64,000 nt of DNA, taken from positions 806,001-870,000 of the forward strand of contig NZ_SMRT01000001.1 in assembly GCF_004354045.1 (NCBI RefSeq). The letters are read 5' to 3'. Shown one piece after another: positions 8,715 to 17,680 of the stretch (positions are counted from its first letter, which is position 1; each line of letters starts with the position of its first letter). This DNA is from Paenibacillus piri. Its GTDB lineage: Bacteria; Bacillota; Bacilli; Paenibacillales; NBRC-103111. The position numbers and the translations under genes are program-made. A model generated the notes under the pieces. That model worked only from the letters and a program-made list of their open reading frames with translations, had not been told where the DNA came from and did no database searches.

Positions 8715-9929
8715 TTAACCTGCCGTTCCTTGCTCCAGACGATCGCCTTCGCTGTATGTCGGTTCCGGCCTCATCCGCGCCATGACTGCGAGCAGGCCAA
8801 GGAGCAGCACGGACAGCGCGACGATAAACCATAGGGTAAAACTGATCGAGGCCTGCTCCATAAACCGGCCCGTCAGCCAGGAAAGGACGGCTCCGCCGAT
8901 GCCGCTTGCCGCAATCAGCTTGCTCGTGGTCTGTTCCGTTCGGCCGGGAAACAACGAATTGGAGAAAATCAATCCGATTGAAAACAACCCGGACATGAGC
9001 AGCCCCATGAGCATAATCATGGCAAACGATCCGAACAGATTGGTGATGGACACAAACCCGATCAAGACGACGACCGTGCCGGCCGAACACCATAATAAAT
9101 AATTTTTATAGCCGAACCGTTCGGCCAAATAACCGCATACGAGCCGTCCCAGCACCATGGTGGCCCAATAAAAGCTGACGCTAAGCGAGGCGACGGCGGC
9201 GTCCACCCGCATCGTCTCCATTAAAATAGAAGGTAAATAGTTCACAATGCTTAATTCCAGTCCGACATAAATAAAGAAGACCGTCACGCATACAGTCAGC
9301 ATGGCCAGAGACAGGCGGCTGTATTTCAGCGCAGCGGGAGGCGCGCTGTGCTGCTCGTGACCGCGGCTCACGATCTCCGAATTCACCGAGCTGTAGCGCA
9401 GCCATATCAAGCCCAGCAGCAGGGCGGACAAGCCGGTTGCGAAAAACGCAAGCCTCCACCAGCCGATGACGATAAGCAGGCTGATCAGCATCGGCATAAC
9501 CAAGGCGCCAACGCCGTAAAACACTTCAAGCCGGCTCATCGCAACGGCTTTCCGTTCTTTCACCGCATCGATAATCAAGGCGCCTACCGTGGACTCGATC
9601 ATCCCGGAGCCGAAGCCGACCAGCGGCAGAAACAGCAGCACGACCGGCCATGGAGGGAGCAGGCCGATAATTGCGTAGCCGATGCAAATGAACACCAGCG
9701 TAAAGGTCAGCATACGGATGCGTCCGAACCGCCGAATCCACAACGGCTGGGTCAACACGCCGAGCAAAAAACCGAAAAATTGCGCAAACAACAGATTGCC
9801 GCCATCGGCGTAGTTACGGCCGTAATGGCTCAGCAATTCCGGCAGCAGGGTAGCGGCAACTACGGAGGAGCAGCCGATCAATAAATAGAAGCAACAGCCG
9901 ACCATAACGAGTTTATTGATTCCGGTCAT
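8715..9929 (-). CDS. MFS transporter
   Basis: 404 residues with about twelve hydrophobic segments. The inter-helix 2-3 loop motif is seen as IRRFGRIRML, and YLAERFGYKN is its second-half equivalent. The N-terminus has the form of sugar or drug MFS carriers. It overlaps the upstream phosphatase gene by 4 nt (ATGA), so it is translationally coupled as the third gene of the DeoR operon. The substrate is probably a sugar or a sugar-phosphate-derived product, given the neighbours; this is inference. Confidence 0.82.
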   Translation of the reverse strand: MTGINKLVMVGCCFYLLIGCSSVVAATLLPELLSHYGRNYADGGNLLFAQFFGFLLGVLTQPLWIRRFGRIRMLTFTLVFICIGYAIIGLLPPWPVVLLFLPLVGFGSGMIESTVGALIIDAVKERKAVAMSRLEVFYGVGALVMPMLISLLIVIGWWRLAFFATGLSALLLGLIWLRYSSVNSEIVSRGHEQHSAPPAALKYSRLSLAMLTVCVTVFFIYVGLELSIVNYLPSILMETMRVDAAVASLSVSFYWATMVLGRLVCGYLAERFGYKNYLLWCSAGTVVVLIGFVSITNLFGSFAMIMLMGLLMSGLFSIGLIFSNSLFPGRTEQTTSKLIAASGIGGAVLSWLTGRFMEQASISFTLWFIVALSVLLLGLLAVMARMRPEPTYSEGDRLEQGTAG

Positions 9930-10717
9930 CGGCGTCTCGCCTTCAATGCCCAGTCGACCGCATCGGCCACGCTGTCCGTCACATGGGCGGCATGCGCCTT
10001 GACACCGTCATGGCTCGCGCTCATGGCAAAGCTGTGCGGGGTAGTGTTGAACATGGAAATATCGTTGAACGAATCGCCGATGCAGACGGTTTCTTCCGAT
10101 TGAATGCCAAGCTGCGACTGCAGCGCTTTAAGTCCTTCGCCTTTGGACACGTGCCGCGGCATGACGTCCATGCAGTTGACATCGGAGATGTAGGCGTCGA
10201 TTTTATTGCCGTGTGCGGACAGCAGCCGCTCCTTGAACTGCAGCAGCTCCTCGATATTGCCCAAATAGCTGATTTTGCAGCACAGCAGATCGCCGCCCAA
10301 CGCCTCCAATGCATCCGGCCTGACGATGAGCGGGGCCAGCAAATTTCGCTGAACCTTTTCGTTTTCCTCGGAATGGCTGGCGACGACATACGTATCGGGA
10401 CTGCACATGACGGTGAAAAACGGCATTCCTTCCGCAGCCACGGCAAGCTGCCGGATCAGCTCCGTTTCAAACCGGTCATGCCGGATCAATGTGCTGTCGG
10501 ACATATGCACATAGGCGCCGTTTTGCGAAATGGCATGCGCATGAAGCTCTGTCAGTTCCGCCACATGCCGGATTTCGGGATACATGCGTCCGGATGCGAT
10601 GCTGAGCACGATCCCGTTCCCGATGGCGCGCTGCAGCGCCTCTTTGTCTTCCTTGCGCACGGTATGATCTTTTTGAAGCAAAGTTCCGTCCAAATCGCTA
10701 ACGATGAGTTTGATCAT
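9926..10717 (-). CDS. Cof-type HAD-IIB family sugar-phosphatase
   Basis: 263 residues. Motif I is DLDGTLL at residues 8-14, with the nucleophile and acid/base aspartates. Motif II is IASGR. A C2 cap of the Cof type fills the middle, and motif IV is CIGDSFNDISMF near the C-terminus. Such enzymes dephosphorylate sugar phosphates or related metabolites in the cytosol. It overlaps both neighbours by 4 nt, so production is coupled to the DeoR regulator and the transporter. Confidence 0.85.
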   Translation of the reverse strand: MIKLIVSDLDGTLLQKDHTVRKEDKEALQRAIGNGIVLSIASGRMYPEIRHVAELTELHAHAISQNGAYVHMSDSTLIRHDRFETELIRQLAVAAEGMPFFTVMCSPDTYVVASHSEENEKVQRNLLAPLIVRPDALEALGGDLLCCKISYLGNIEELLQFKERLLSAHGNKIDAYISDVNCMDVMPRHVSKGEGLKALQSQLGIQSEETVCIGDSFNDISMFNTTPHSFAMSASHDGVKAHAAHVTDSVADAVDWALKARRR

Positions 10718-11493
10718 GGCGTTGTCTCTCCTTTTGCAATCATGATGTCAATTTCATGCCGCAGCATCGCTTCCTTCATCGATACGTCCGGCTCCCGGTC
10801 GGTAATAAGGATATCGATCTTCTCAAGGCCTGAGATTCGGTGAAACTGACGTTTTCCAAATTTGGTATGGTCGGCGAGCAAAACGACCTGATCGGCGCGG
10901 CGCATCATTTCCTTCAAAATGTAGCCGTCTTCCTCGTGCGGGGTCGTGATGCCGTCCTCCGCAATCGCGCCGATGCCCATGATCAGCTTATGGACGTAAT
11001 AATCGCCCAGCATTTCCAGCGCCCGTGAGCCGTAAATATAACGGTGCTCGGGATGCAGCACCCCTCCGAGCAGATGAATGGAGATGCCCTCCTTTTGGTT
11101 CAAGATGCCGGCGATATCGATGGAGTTCGTTATGACCACATGGCCTCTCGTCTCGATTTGCTCCGCTGCGCTTTGCACGGTCGTGGACGCATCCAGCAGC
11201 AAATAATCGCCGTCATGCAGCAGGGAAGCGGCCAGCTTGCCGATCGCCCTTTTCGAGGATGTAGTCGTTTCGTCCCGCAGCCGTTCGTTGTAATTTGCGA
11301 TCGTTTTGGACAAAGTAGGCAGTATGGCTCCGCCGCGGGTGCGCAATATATGTCCTTGCTCCTCGAGCTTGATAATATCCCGGCGAGCGGTGTCCCTGGA
11401 AACGTCGACCAGCTCGCAGATCGTTTCAATGCTGATGCGTTTATGCTTTTCCAAATATTTAACAATCTCGATTAATCGTTCTTCTTGGTACAC
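10714..11493 (-). CDS. DeoR/GlpR-family transcriptional regulator
   Basis: 259 residues. An N-terminal helix-turn-helix (ISIETICELVDVSRDTARRDI, about residues 19-39) is followed by the family block LEEQGHILRTRGGA. A DeoR C-terminal sugar-phosphate sensor domain follows (LLDASTTV, GIGAI, LLADHTKFGKR). GTG 11493 has a GGGAG 8 nt upstream. It is the first gene of the three-gene operon and likely autoregulates through the repeats upstream. Confidence 0.88.
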   Translation of the reverse strand: MYQEERLIEIVKYLEKHKRISIETICELVDVSRDTARRDIIKLEEQGHILRTRGGAILPTLSKTIANYNERLRDETTTSSKRAIGKLAASLLHDGDYLLLDASTTVQSAAEQIETRGHVVITNSIDIAGILNQKEGISIHLLGGVLHPEHRYIYGSRALEMLGDYYVHKLIMGIGAIAEDGITTPHEEDGYILKEMMRRADQVVLLADHTKFGKRQFHRISGLEKIDILITDREPDVSMKEAMLRHEIDIMIAKGETTP

Positions 11494-11516
11494 GGAACCG
11501 TCTCCCTAGAAAGGTT

Positions 11517-11585
11517 TTAAGTTTCATGAAGGAAATTATAAGTGGATTTATGTAAAAATGCAATATGCCTTAAGTAAATTTAAGT
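11517..11585 (-). promoter_or_regulatory. promoter region and possible operators of the DeoR operon
   Basis: On the minus strand a TATAAT lies at 11540-11535, with a weak -35 (TTGCAT, 11563-11558) 17 nt away. Three TTAAG(T) words on the plus strand flank it (11517-11522, 11570-11575, 11580-11585). The last two form an 8-9 bp spaced direct repeat of the kind DeoR-family repressors bind. The operator role is inference. Confidence 0.45.
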
Positions 11586-11768
11586 ATTTTTGCGCAGTTG
11601 TACATTTTCTCCTCCCGATTAGTACAGCTGCAGCTAAATTATGGTACAATGCATGAAGATCGCTTAACCTGGGTCTAATAACTCGCATAGCTGGAAGTCC
11701 GGTGAAAAACGCAGTAATTACATAGAAAAAAAGCACCCTCTTGACGGGATGGAAGGATTGGAACGATC

Positions 11769-12863
11769 GTGGTGAAAAAGAAAGCCAAGCTGCTGGAGCT
11801 GGATATCGTGAGGGCGTTCGCGATTTTGGCGGTGCTCACGATTCACGGAACTTCGGAGGCGACTGTCGAACTGCCTGTCGGATCAGGCTCGCAAGCCCTT
11901 TATTTGGCCATTAATAAATTAAGCAACTTTGCCGTGCCGTTATTCATTTTACTCAGCGGGCTCGTGCTGTTCTACCGATATATCGACGATTGGAGCGGCA
12001 AACAGGCGGTTGCCTTCTATTTGAAGCGCGTGAAGCAAATTTTATTTCCTTATTTGATCTGGTCGGCGTTCTATTATATTTACAACCAGTTGCTGTTCAC
12101 GCGGGATCAGCTGCATTGGAGCTGGTCCGAATTTTTCGGGCTGCTGCCGTGGGCCGATGCTTCCTACCACCTGTATTTTATGGTGATCATCGTGCAATTT
12201 TATTTGCTGTTTCCGCTGCTGGTCTGGTTGTGCCGGATGTGGAGCGGCTTTCGAAAAGGGCTGTTCGTACTTGGTATTGCGGTGCAGTTCGCGTTTTACA
12301 GCTATAACCACTGGGTCAAGCCATTGAATCACATGCCTTCGCTCTGCGTGACCTATTTCAGCCTGTTTTGCTTGGGGGGCTTTATCGGGATGCACTATGA
12401 TGCGTTTGCCGCATGGATTTCCCGACATATCCGCTGGGTGCTGCCGTTGAGCGCGGCGCTGGGCGCGGGCTTTATGGGCTTGTTTCTGCTGGAGGAGCGG
12501 TTCGGTCTGCTGCTGGACAATACTTGGTACGAGCTGCTGTTCAATACATATCCGATGTTTGCGGCGATGAGCTTCATCTGGATCGGGCGCAAGCTGCTGC
12601 AGCTTTGGCCCGCCGTATCGAAGGCGCTGCTGTCCTTGGGTGCCGTATCGTTCGGCGTTTATTTAATGCATCCGGCGGTGCTGTCTTATTGGCGTATGCA
12701 TGCGGTGAATGACAGCGGGCGGATGCTCGATTATCATGCCTATACGTTCAGCGCCTTTCTGCTCAGCCTGATCGTGCCATGGGTTGCGGTTTCGCTGTAT
12801 GGACGCATACGGAAAAAAATGGCGCCGTCCCGCAACCGGATGCCGCAAAAAGGTGCGGCTTAA
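11769..12863 (+). CDS. acyltransferase 3 (OafA/NolL-type) membrane protein
   Basis: 364 residues with about ten hydrophobic segments. The N-terminal block LELDIVRAFAILAVLTIHG holds the conserved Arg and His of the acyltransferase-3 family. The segment VPLFILLSGLVLFYRY is also typical. Members O-acylate extracellular polysaccharides, peptidoglycan or macrolides. The start is GTG 11769 or 11772, with GGAAGGATT upstream. A Lys/Arg-rich C-terminal tail follows the last helix. The gene is monocistronic; its target is unknown. Confidence 0.82.
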   Translation: MVKKKAKLLELDIVRAFAILAVLTIHGTSEATVELPVGSGSQALYLAINKLSNFAVPLFILLSGLVLFYRYIDDWSGKQAVAFYLKRVKQILFPYLIWSAFYYIYNQLLFTRDQLHWSWSEFFGLLPWADASYHLYFMVIIVQFYLLFPLLVWLCRMWSGFRKGLFVLGIAVQFAFYSYNHWVKPLNHMPSLCVTYFSLFCLGGFIGMHYDAFAAWISRHIRWVLPLSAALGAGFMGLFLLEERFGLLLDNTWYELLFNTYPMFAAMSFIWIGRKLLQLWPAVSKALLSLGAVSFGVYLMHPAVLSYWRMHAVNDSGRMLDYHAYTFSAFLLSLIVPWVAVSLYGRIRKKMAPSRNRMPQKGAA

Positions 12864-12918
12864 GGCTGCTTCGCAGCTGCCCGCCGCGCGGCCGCAGCCG
12901 CCTGCGCTGCATAACGAA

Positions 12919-13082
12919 GGGAGCTGTCCCAAAAGTCATTTTTGGATTTTCAGCCCCCACTCTGACTATGAATTTACATGTAAAATGCCGCTTCCATCCC
13001 CACTTATATAGTGGTGTTGGAGGCGGCTTTGCTTATTCTTTGAATTTGTTTCATCGGTTGATATCCTTATGGGACAGCCCCC
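12919..13082. mobile_element. MITE-like element with terminal inverted repeats
   Basis: The left end GGGAGCTGTCCCAAAAG (12919-12935) matches 15 of 17 bases of the reverse complement of the right end (13066-13082, CTTATGGGACAGCCCCC). The 164-bp interior has no ORF but carries a strong hairpin at 12987-13027 (GCCGCTTCCA paired with TGGAGGCGGC) followed by TTTGCTTATTCTTT. That hairpin could also act as a terminator for the acyltransferase gene. The ends resemble those of IS1182/IS4-type elements from memory; no transposase is present. Confidence 0.65.
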
Positions 13083-13112
13083 GATTTTTTGTCTGACAGC
13101 GAAAGCCGCGGA

Positions 13113-15800
13113 TTACGCCTCAGGCCAGTCATACCGGAACCGGTAGCTGCCGGAGCCGAGTACGAGCGACACGCCCGCCGCGGTCTGCTCATAGACGTGG
13201 ATCCCTTCGGAGACAAGCACGGATTCGCCGGCTTCCTGCAGCGATTCCAGCAGCGCGCCGGGCAGCAGCACCGTCGCCGTCGTATTGTGCGGGATTACTA
13301 TGAACACGTTCATGGTTTCGTTCGACAGCTCCCATTCGGAGCGGATTTCGCCGTAGAGCGATTCGTAAGCGGCCCGCACATAATCGAATCCTTGGCCGGC
13401 TTGCGGCCGGATCTGGATATGCTTGTAGCCGGACTGCTTTTCGTCGGTACGGATACCGGCCGCAACCTGATACAGCCAATCGCCGATCGCACCGTAAGCG
13501 TAATGATTGAAGGAATTCATGTCGTCGCTCCAGAAACTCCCGTCCTCCTTGATTCCGTCCCAATGCTCCCACATCGTCGTCGCGCCCTTCGTAACCGGAT
13601 ACAGCCAGGAAGGATAGCTTTCCTGCAGCGCCAGCTTTAGCGCGATAACATGATGTCCGTTTTCGGTGAGCACATGGCATAAATAAGGGGTCCCGACAAA
13701 GCCGGTAGTCAAATGAAACTGCCTTTCCTCAATCAGCTCCACCAGTGATTGCACGATGCGGCTGTGGGCTTCGCCTTCGGCCAGCCCGAACATGAGCACG
13801 AGCACATGGGCGGTCTGCGTCGGAGCGATGAGCCGTCCGCTTGGCGTGATAAATTCCCGGCGGAATTGTTCTTTTATTTTGCCGCCCAGGCTGCGGTACG
13901 CTTCCGCATCCTCTCGCTTGCCGAGCACTTCGGCGGCAAGGCTCAGCAGATGGGCGGAGTAATAGTAGAACGCCGAGGCGATCAAATCTTTGGGCGTCGC
14001 TCCGGTATAGCTGTTTTCGCTTGCATCGAGCCCGAGCCAATCGCCGAAATGAAAGCCCGTATTCCACAGCAGCGGATTATTGCCCTGACGGCGAATATAT
14101 TCGACCCAGCTCTTCATGCTGTCATACTGTTCCTCCAGCACGCGGATGTCACCGTAGCACTGATAGACCGTCCAAGGACAAATGACGGCGGCATCTCCCC
14201 AGGCGGAGGAGGAATGGCTTTCACCCGGCAGCACATCCGGTATGACAAAAGGAACGCCCCCGTCCGGCAGCTGGTCGGCCTTCAAATCGCGAAGCCATTT
14301 GGTGAAAAAGGAGGCGACATTCATGTTGAATGCCGACGTCCGGATAAAAACTTGCGCATCGCCGGTCCAGCCCAGCCGCTCGTCTCTTTGCGGACAATCG
14401 GTCGGCACATCGACGAAATTGCCCTTTTGCCCCCATACAATGTTGCGCTGCAGCTGATTGACCAGCGGATGCGAGCATTCAAAGCTCCCGGTCGGCTCCA
14501 GATCGGAGTGAATGACACAGCCTGTAAAATATTCCGGGAGCACTTCACCCGGGAAGCCTTCTACGGAAATGTACCGGAAGCCTTGAAACGTGAAGCGCGG
14601 CTCGTACGTCTCGGATTCTCCCCCGCCTTTGCAAATGTAGGTGACCGTTTGTTCGGCACTCCTCAGATTGCCCGGATAAAAGTTGCCGTCTTTATCAAGC
14701 ACCTCGGCATGCTTAAGCGTAATTGCCCGACCGGCCTCGGCCGTAACGGTAAACCGGACCCAGCCGACCATATTTTGCCCCATATCCAATACCGTTTCGC
14801 CGGACGGAGTGCGGATCACCTGAACCGGACGAAGCTCCTGCACGATCCGCATCGGTTCGTTTTCTTGTCCGGTGAGCTGCGCAGCGGGATAGTCGATGGT
14901 ATCGGCAGGACGCCAGTCCGAGTCGTCATAGCCGAACTCGCTCCAGCCGTCTGCTTCAAGCCGCGCGTCATAGGTTTCGCCATGATACAGCTCCGCCATC
15001 CGGATCGGCCCGTCGGCCGCCTTCCAGCTGGCATCCGTGACGATCGTCCGCTCGCTGCCGTCGTCAAAAACAACATGCAGCTGCAGCAGTCCGGCACGGC
15101 AGCTTCCATAGCAGTTGCGCTGCCGCTTCCATGCGAGATTGCCTCTGTACCAGCCGTCGGCCAGCATCAGGCCGATCGCGTTGCCGCCCGTATGCAGCAT
15201 GTCCGTGACGTCGTAGGTTTGATACTGCTGGCGCTTCGTATAGCTGGTCCATCCGGGCGTAAGCAGCCAGTCGCCGACCCGCCGGCCGTTCAGGTGAGCC
15301 TCGTACAAGCCTAAAGCGGTGGCGTACACGAAGGCCGATTTGATGCCGCCCCGGAGCTCGAAGCTTTTGCGCAGCAGATCGGCCGGCGTCGGCTGATCCA
15401 TCGGGCCGCCATGCAGGCCGGCGATCCAGCGAGCGGACCAGCCGGTGCTGTCCAGCAGGCCGGTAACCCAGCAGGCGGGCTCGCTCCAGCCGCTTTCATC
15501 GCCTGTCGTACTCCACACACGGACCCGGTATGTATACGTTGTGCCGGGCTTCAGTTCATCGCCCCCGTATTCTACATGGACGGAGCGGTCGGAAGCGACC
15601 TTGCCGGAATCCCATGCCAACAGCCCGTCGAACGAACCATCTCCGGCTGCAACCTGTATTCGATAGGCCGCCTGCTTCACATTTCTGCGCTCCCCGTCTC
15701 CTGCCGCCAGCTGCCAGCTGATCCGGGGTCTGGGCACATCGATTCCGACAGGGCTGCGGCGATATTCGCATCTGAGCTTTACAGCGGTCAACCCGTGCAT
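13113..15800 (-). CDS. alpha-L-rhamnosidase, GH78
   Basis: 895 residues. An N-terminal Ig-like domain (PRISWQLAAGDGE, YRIQVA, YTYRVRVW) leads into the rhamnosidase N domain. The (alpha/alpha)6-barrel catalytic region follows, with the GH78 hallmark CPQRDERLGWTGDAQVF containing catalytic acidic residues, and WLYPVTKGATTMWEHWDG further on. A C-terminal beta domain closes the protein. It hydrolyses terminal alpha-L-rhamnose; with no signal peptide it is cytoplasmic. ATG 15800 has GAGG 8 nt upstream. The divergent AraC gene is the likely regulator. Confidence 0.93.
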   Translation of the reverse strand: MHGLTAVKLRCEYRRSPVGIDVPRPRISWQLAAGDGERRNVKQAAYRIQVAAGDGSFDGLLAWDSGKVASDRSVHVEYGGDELKPGTTYTYRVRVWSTTGDESGWSEPACWVTGLLDSTGWSARWIAGLHGGPMDQPTPADLLRKSFELRGGIKSAFVYATALGLYEAHLNGRRVGDWLLTPGWTSYTKRQQYQTYDVTDMLHTGGNAIGLMLADGWYRGNLAWKRQRNCYGSCRAGLLQLHVVFDDGSERTIVTDASWKAADGPIRMAELYHGETYDARLEADGWSEFGYDDSDWRPADTIDYPAAQLTGQENEPMRIVQELRPVQVIRTPSGETVLDMGQNMVGWVRFTVTAEAGRAITLKHAEVLDKDGNFYPGNLRSAEQTVTYICKGGGESETYEPRFTFQGFRYISVEGFPGEVLPEYFTGCVIHSDLEPTGSFECSHPLVNQLQRNIVWGQKGNFVDVPTDCPQRDERLGWTGDAQVFIRTSAFNMNVASFFTKWLRDLKADQLPDGGVPFVIPDVLPGESHSSSAWGDAAVICPWTVYQCYGDIRVLEEQYDSMKSWVEYIRRQGNNPLLWNTGFHFGDWLGLDASENSYTGATPKDLIASAFYYYSAHLLSLAAEVLGKREDAEAYRSLGGKIKEQFRREFITPSGRLIAPTQTAHVLVLMFGLAEGEAHSRIVQSLVELIEERQFHLTTGFVGTPYLCHVLTENGHHVIALKLALQESYPSWLYPVTKGATTMWEHWDGIKEDGSFWSDDMNSFNHYAYGAIGDWLYQVAAGIRTDEKQSGYKHIQIRPQAGQGFDYVRAAYESLYGEIRSEWELSNETMNVFIVIPHNTTATVLLPGALLESLQEAGESVLVSEGIHVYEQTAAGVSLVLGSGSYRFRYDWPEA

Positions 15801-15865
15801 AAGCAACACCTCGTTTTTATTGGATTTATTTTTATTTTAGTATGGCAGGCTCTTGTTTTTACAGG

Positions 15866-15895
15866 TTGATTCCGACATACGAATAGGGATATACT
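15866..15895 (+). promoter_or_regulatory. promoter of the AraC-family regulator
   Basis: TTGATT (15866-15871), an 18-nt spacer and TATACT (15890-15895), in the 146-nt gap that also serves the divergent rhamnosidase gene. Confidence 0.5.
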
Positions 15896-15946
15896 GACAT
15901 TGAAAGCCTTTACATGAAAAGCCGAACCGAAGGAGACGATGAGCGC

Positions 15947-16828
15947 TTGACTATCCGCAGAGCGATTGGATCGTTGTATGGCCATGCGTTATTTGAGCCC
16001 GGATTTCCGTTGTATGTCAACCGGGTAAGCGAATCGTTCGAGCTTCAAGAGCATTCGCATGATTTTGTAGAGATCACATATGTCATCGAGGGGAAAGGGT
16101 TTCATTACATCGGGGACGAGGTTATCGCCGTGCAGAAAGGCGACCTCTTCTTCATCCCCGTCGGCATTTCTCATGTATTCAGGCCGGCGCATGCCTCGGC
16201 GAAAGACCGGTTATTCGTGTACAACTGCGTTTTTCAAGAGCAGCTTTTTGAGCAAATCGCAGGCAGCTGCCCGGAGTTTTTGGGCGATATCGACCGGGAA
16301 GCGCTGCTTGCGCTGCGGCAGGAAACCGCGCCGTTCCAGCTGAAGGAGCCGTTCGGGGAAATCGGAGAGCTGATGCGCCGGCTGCACATTGAATTTACGC
16401 AGACCAAGCCGGCCAGACGATTTATGCTGCTCACCTATGTGCTGCAGCTGTTCATTGTGCTGTACCGCTCCCGGCAGCACGGAACGGCTCGTCCCGACTC
16501 GGCGCCCGGCCGGCTCGACGAGGCGCTGGGCTATATTCATCAGCACATCGACTGCCCGCTGTCGCTGCCGGAAATCGCCGCCAAAATCAATATAGGCCCG
16601 CGGCAGTTCCACCGGCTGTTCAAGCAGACGACGGGACAAACCTATATCGAATACGTACAAACCGTCCGGATTCAAAAATGCTGCGAGCGGCTGCTCGGCA
16701 CGAGCTGTAAAGTCGGCGAAATCGCCGAGCAGGCCGGCTATCAGGACATGAAATATTTCCATGCCCTGTTCAAGCGGATCACCGGCATGACACCCCGGCA
16801 GTTCCGCCGGCAGCCGCAGCAGCGGTAG
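15947..16828 (+). CDS. AraC-family regulator with cupin sensor domain
   Basis: About 293 residues. An N-terminal cupin (HSHDFVEITYVIEGKG, GDLFFIPVGISHVF) binds a small effector. Two C-terminal AraC helix-turn-helix units follow (LSLPEIAAKINIGPRQFHRLF and VGEIAEQAGYQDMKYFHALFK). TTG 15947 has a GGAG 11 nt upstream. ATG 15914 in the same frame has no ribosome site and would leave a leader of only about 12 nt after the predicted promoter, so the longer form is less likely. Divergence from the GH78 gene suggests rhamnoside-responsive control. Confidence 0.8.
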   Translation: MTIRRAIGSLYGHALFEPGFPLYVNRVSESFELQEHSHDFVEITYVIEGKGFHYIGDEVIAVQKGDLFFIPVGISHVFRPAHASAKDRLFVYNCVFQEQLFEQIAGSCPEFLGDIDREALLALRQETAPFQLKEPFGEIGELMRRLHIEFTQTKPARRFMLLTYVLQLFIVLYRSRQHGTARPDSAPGRLDEALGYIHQHIDCPLSLPEIAAKINIGPRQFHRLFKQTTGQTYIEYVQTVRIQKCCERLLGTSCKVGEIAEQAGYQDMKYFHALFKRITGMTPRQFRRQPQQR

Positions 16829-17008
16829 GCAGGTGGATGCGTCTGCGCAGCGGTTTGGGATCAAGCTAGGCACAACAATCCTAAAGTAATGTAAGCACAG
16901 CCGTTCAACCTATCTCGCGGCATAATCGGATCGGAAATTGTAACGGACTACAGAGCTCTTATTTGTGCCGAACGAACGGCTTTTCAAGTGCAGCGGACCG
17001 AGAATGCG

Positions 17009-17501
17009 TTACCATTGAATTCCGCGGATGATCGTGGAGTCGAGGCCTATGCCGTCCTTGTTGAGCACCTTCACACCGACGATATCAGCTTGCGGCGACG
17101 TACCTTTGTACTTGCCTTTGCTTAAATAGCCGTTCCCCGCCGCATCTCCTGCCACATGCGTACCGTGGCCGTTATTGTCATACGGCCTCCTTTTGCGGCC
17201 GATCAAATCCTTGAACGCCTTGATCCGGTTGCGCGGCTTCGTTTAAAACGCCGGTGTCCAGCACGGCGATGGTTACCCCTTTGCCAGTCCAGCCTTTGCG
17301 CTGCAGCTTGGAAGCGCCTACAGCCGGCCGGGCGATATTGAGCTGGATGCTGTTGACGCGGTCCAATACTACCTTCGAAACGCCCTTATGTCGGCATATC
17401 GTATGCAGGCAGGACGGAGCGACGCGGGCGGACCAGCCGCCGATCAGCCATAGATGTCCCTTGTCGTGAAAATGCAGCCTCCGTCTGCCGAGCTTTCGCA
17501 T
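17009..17501 (-). pseudogene. decayed subtilisin-like (S8) protease
   Basis: Two minus-strand frames together spell part of an AprX-type subtilase. The first (17501-17178) has KVVLDRVNSIQLNIARP and KGVTIAVLDTG with the catalytic Asp. The second (17206-17009) has DNNGHGTHVAGDAAGNG with the catalytic His, then VGVKVLNKDG. They are joined by a frameshift near 17180-17240. The frame stops right after IIRGIQW, so the region with the catalytic Ser is missing, and the N-terminus is incomplete. It cannot encode an active protease. Confidence 0.8.
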
Positions 17502-17595
17502 CAGCGCAGCGGGATGTTTCAGCTTTTGCCGACTTGAAAGGTTACGTTATGTGCCCGTTTTTGTTGCTGTCGCGAAGGAAGTCAATGGATGTCAA

Positions 17596-17644
17596 GGAAA
17601 GTAGAAGCTTTCCTATGGAAAGGCGGCGTTTCGCCTTATATAAT
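17596..17644 (+). promoter_or_regulatory. promoter and paired inverted repeats before the yesM-like gene
   Basis: A TATAAT at 17639-17644 has a TGGAAA 17 nt upstream. Two inverted repeats of 6-6-6 geometry flank or fill the promoter: GGAAAG-TAGAAG-CTTTCC (17596-17613) and AAGGCG-GCGTTT-CGCCTT (17620-17637). The second lies inside the spacer. They may be regulator sites or RNA hairpins; which is not clear. Confidence 0.45.
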
Positions 17645-17680
17645 TTTATTCACCATTCGAAACCCGGATAGGAGAAGCGT

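Noticed and set aside
11548..11736. 62-codon minus-strand frame upstream of the DeoR gene
   Set aside because: No ribosome site, AT-rich, and it covers the operon promoter region.
13749..15314. 521-codon frame on the plus strand inside the rhamnosidase gene
   Set aside because: Shadow of a GC-rich gene; no ribosome site and no protein-like motifs.
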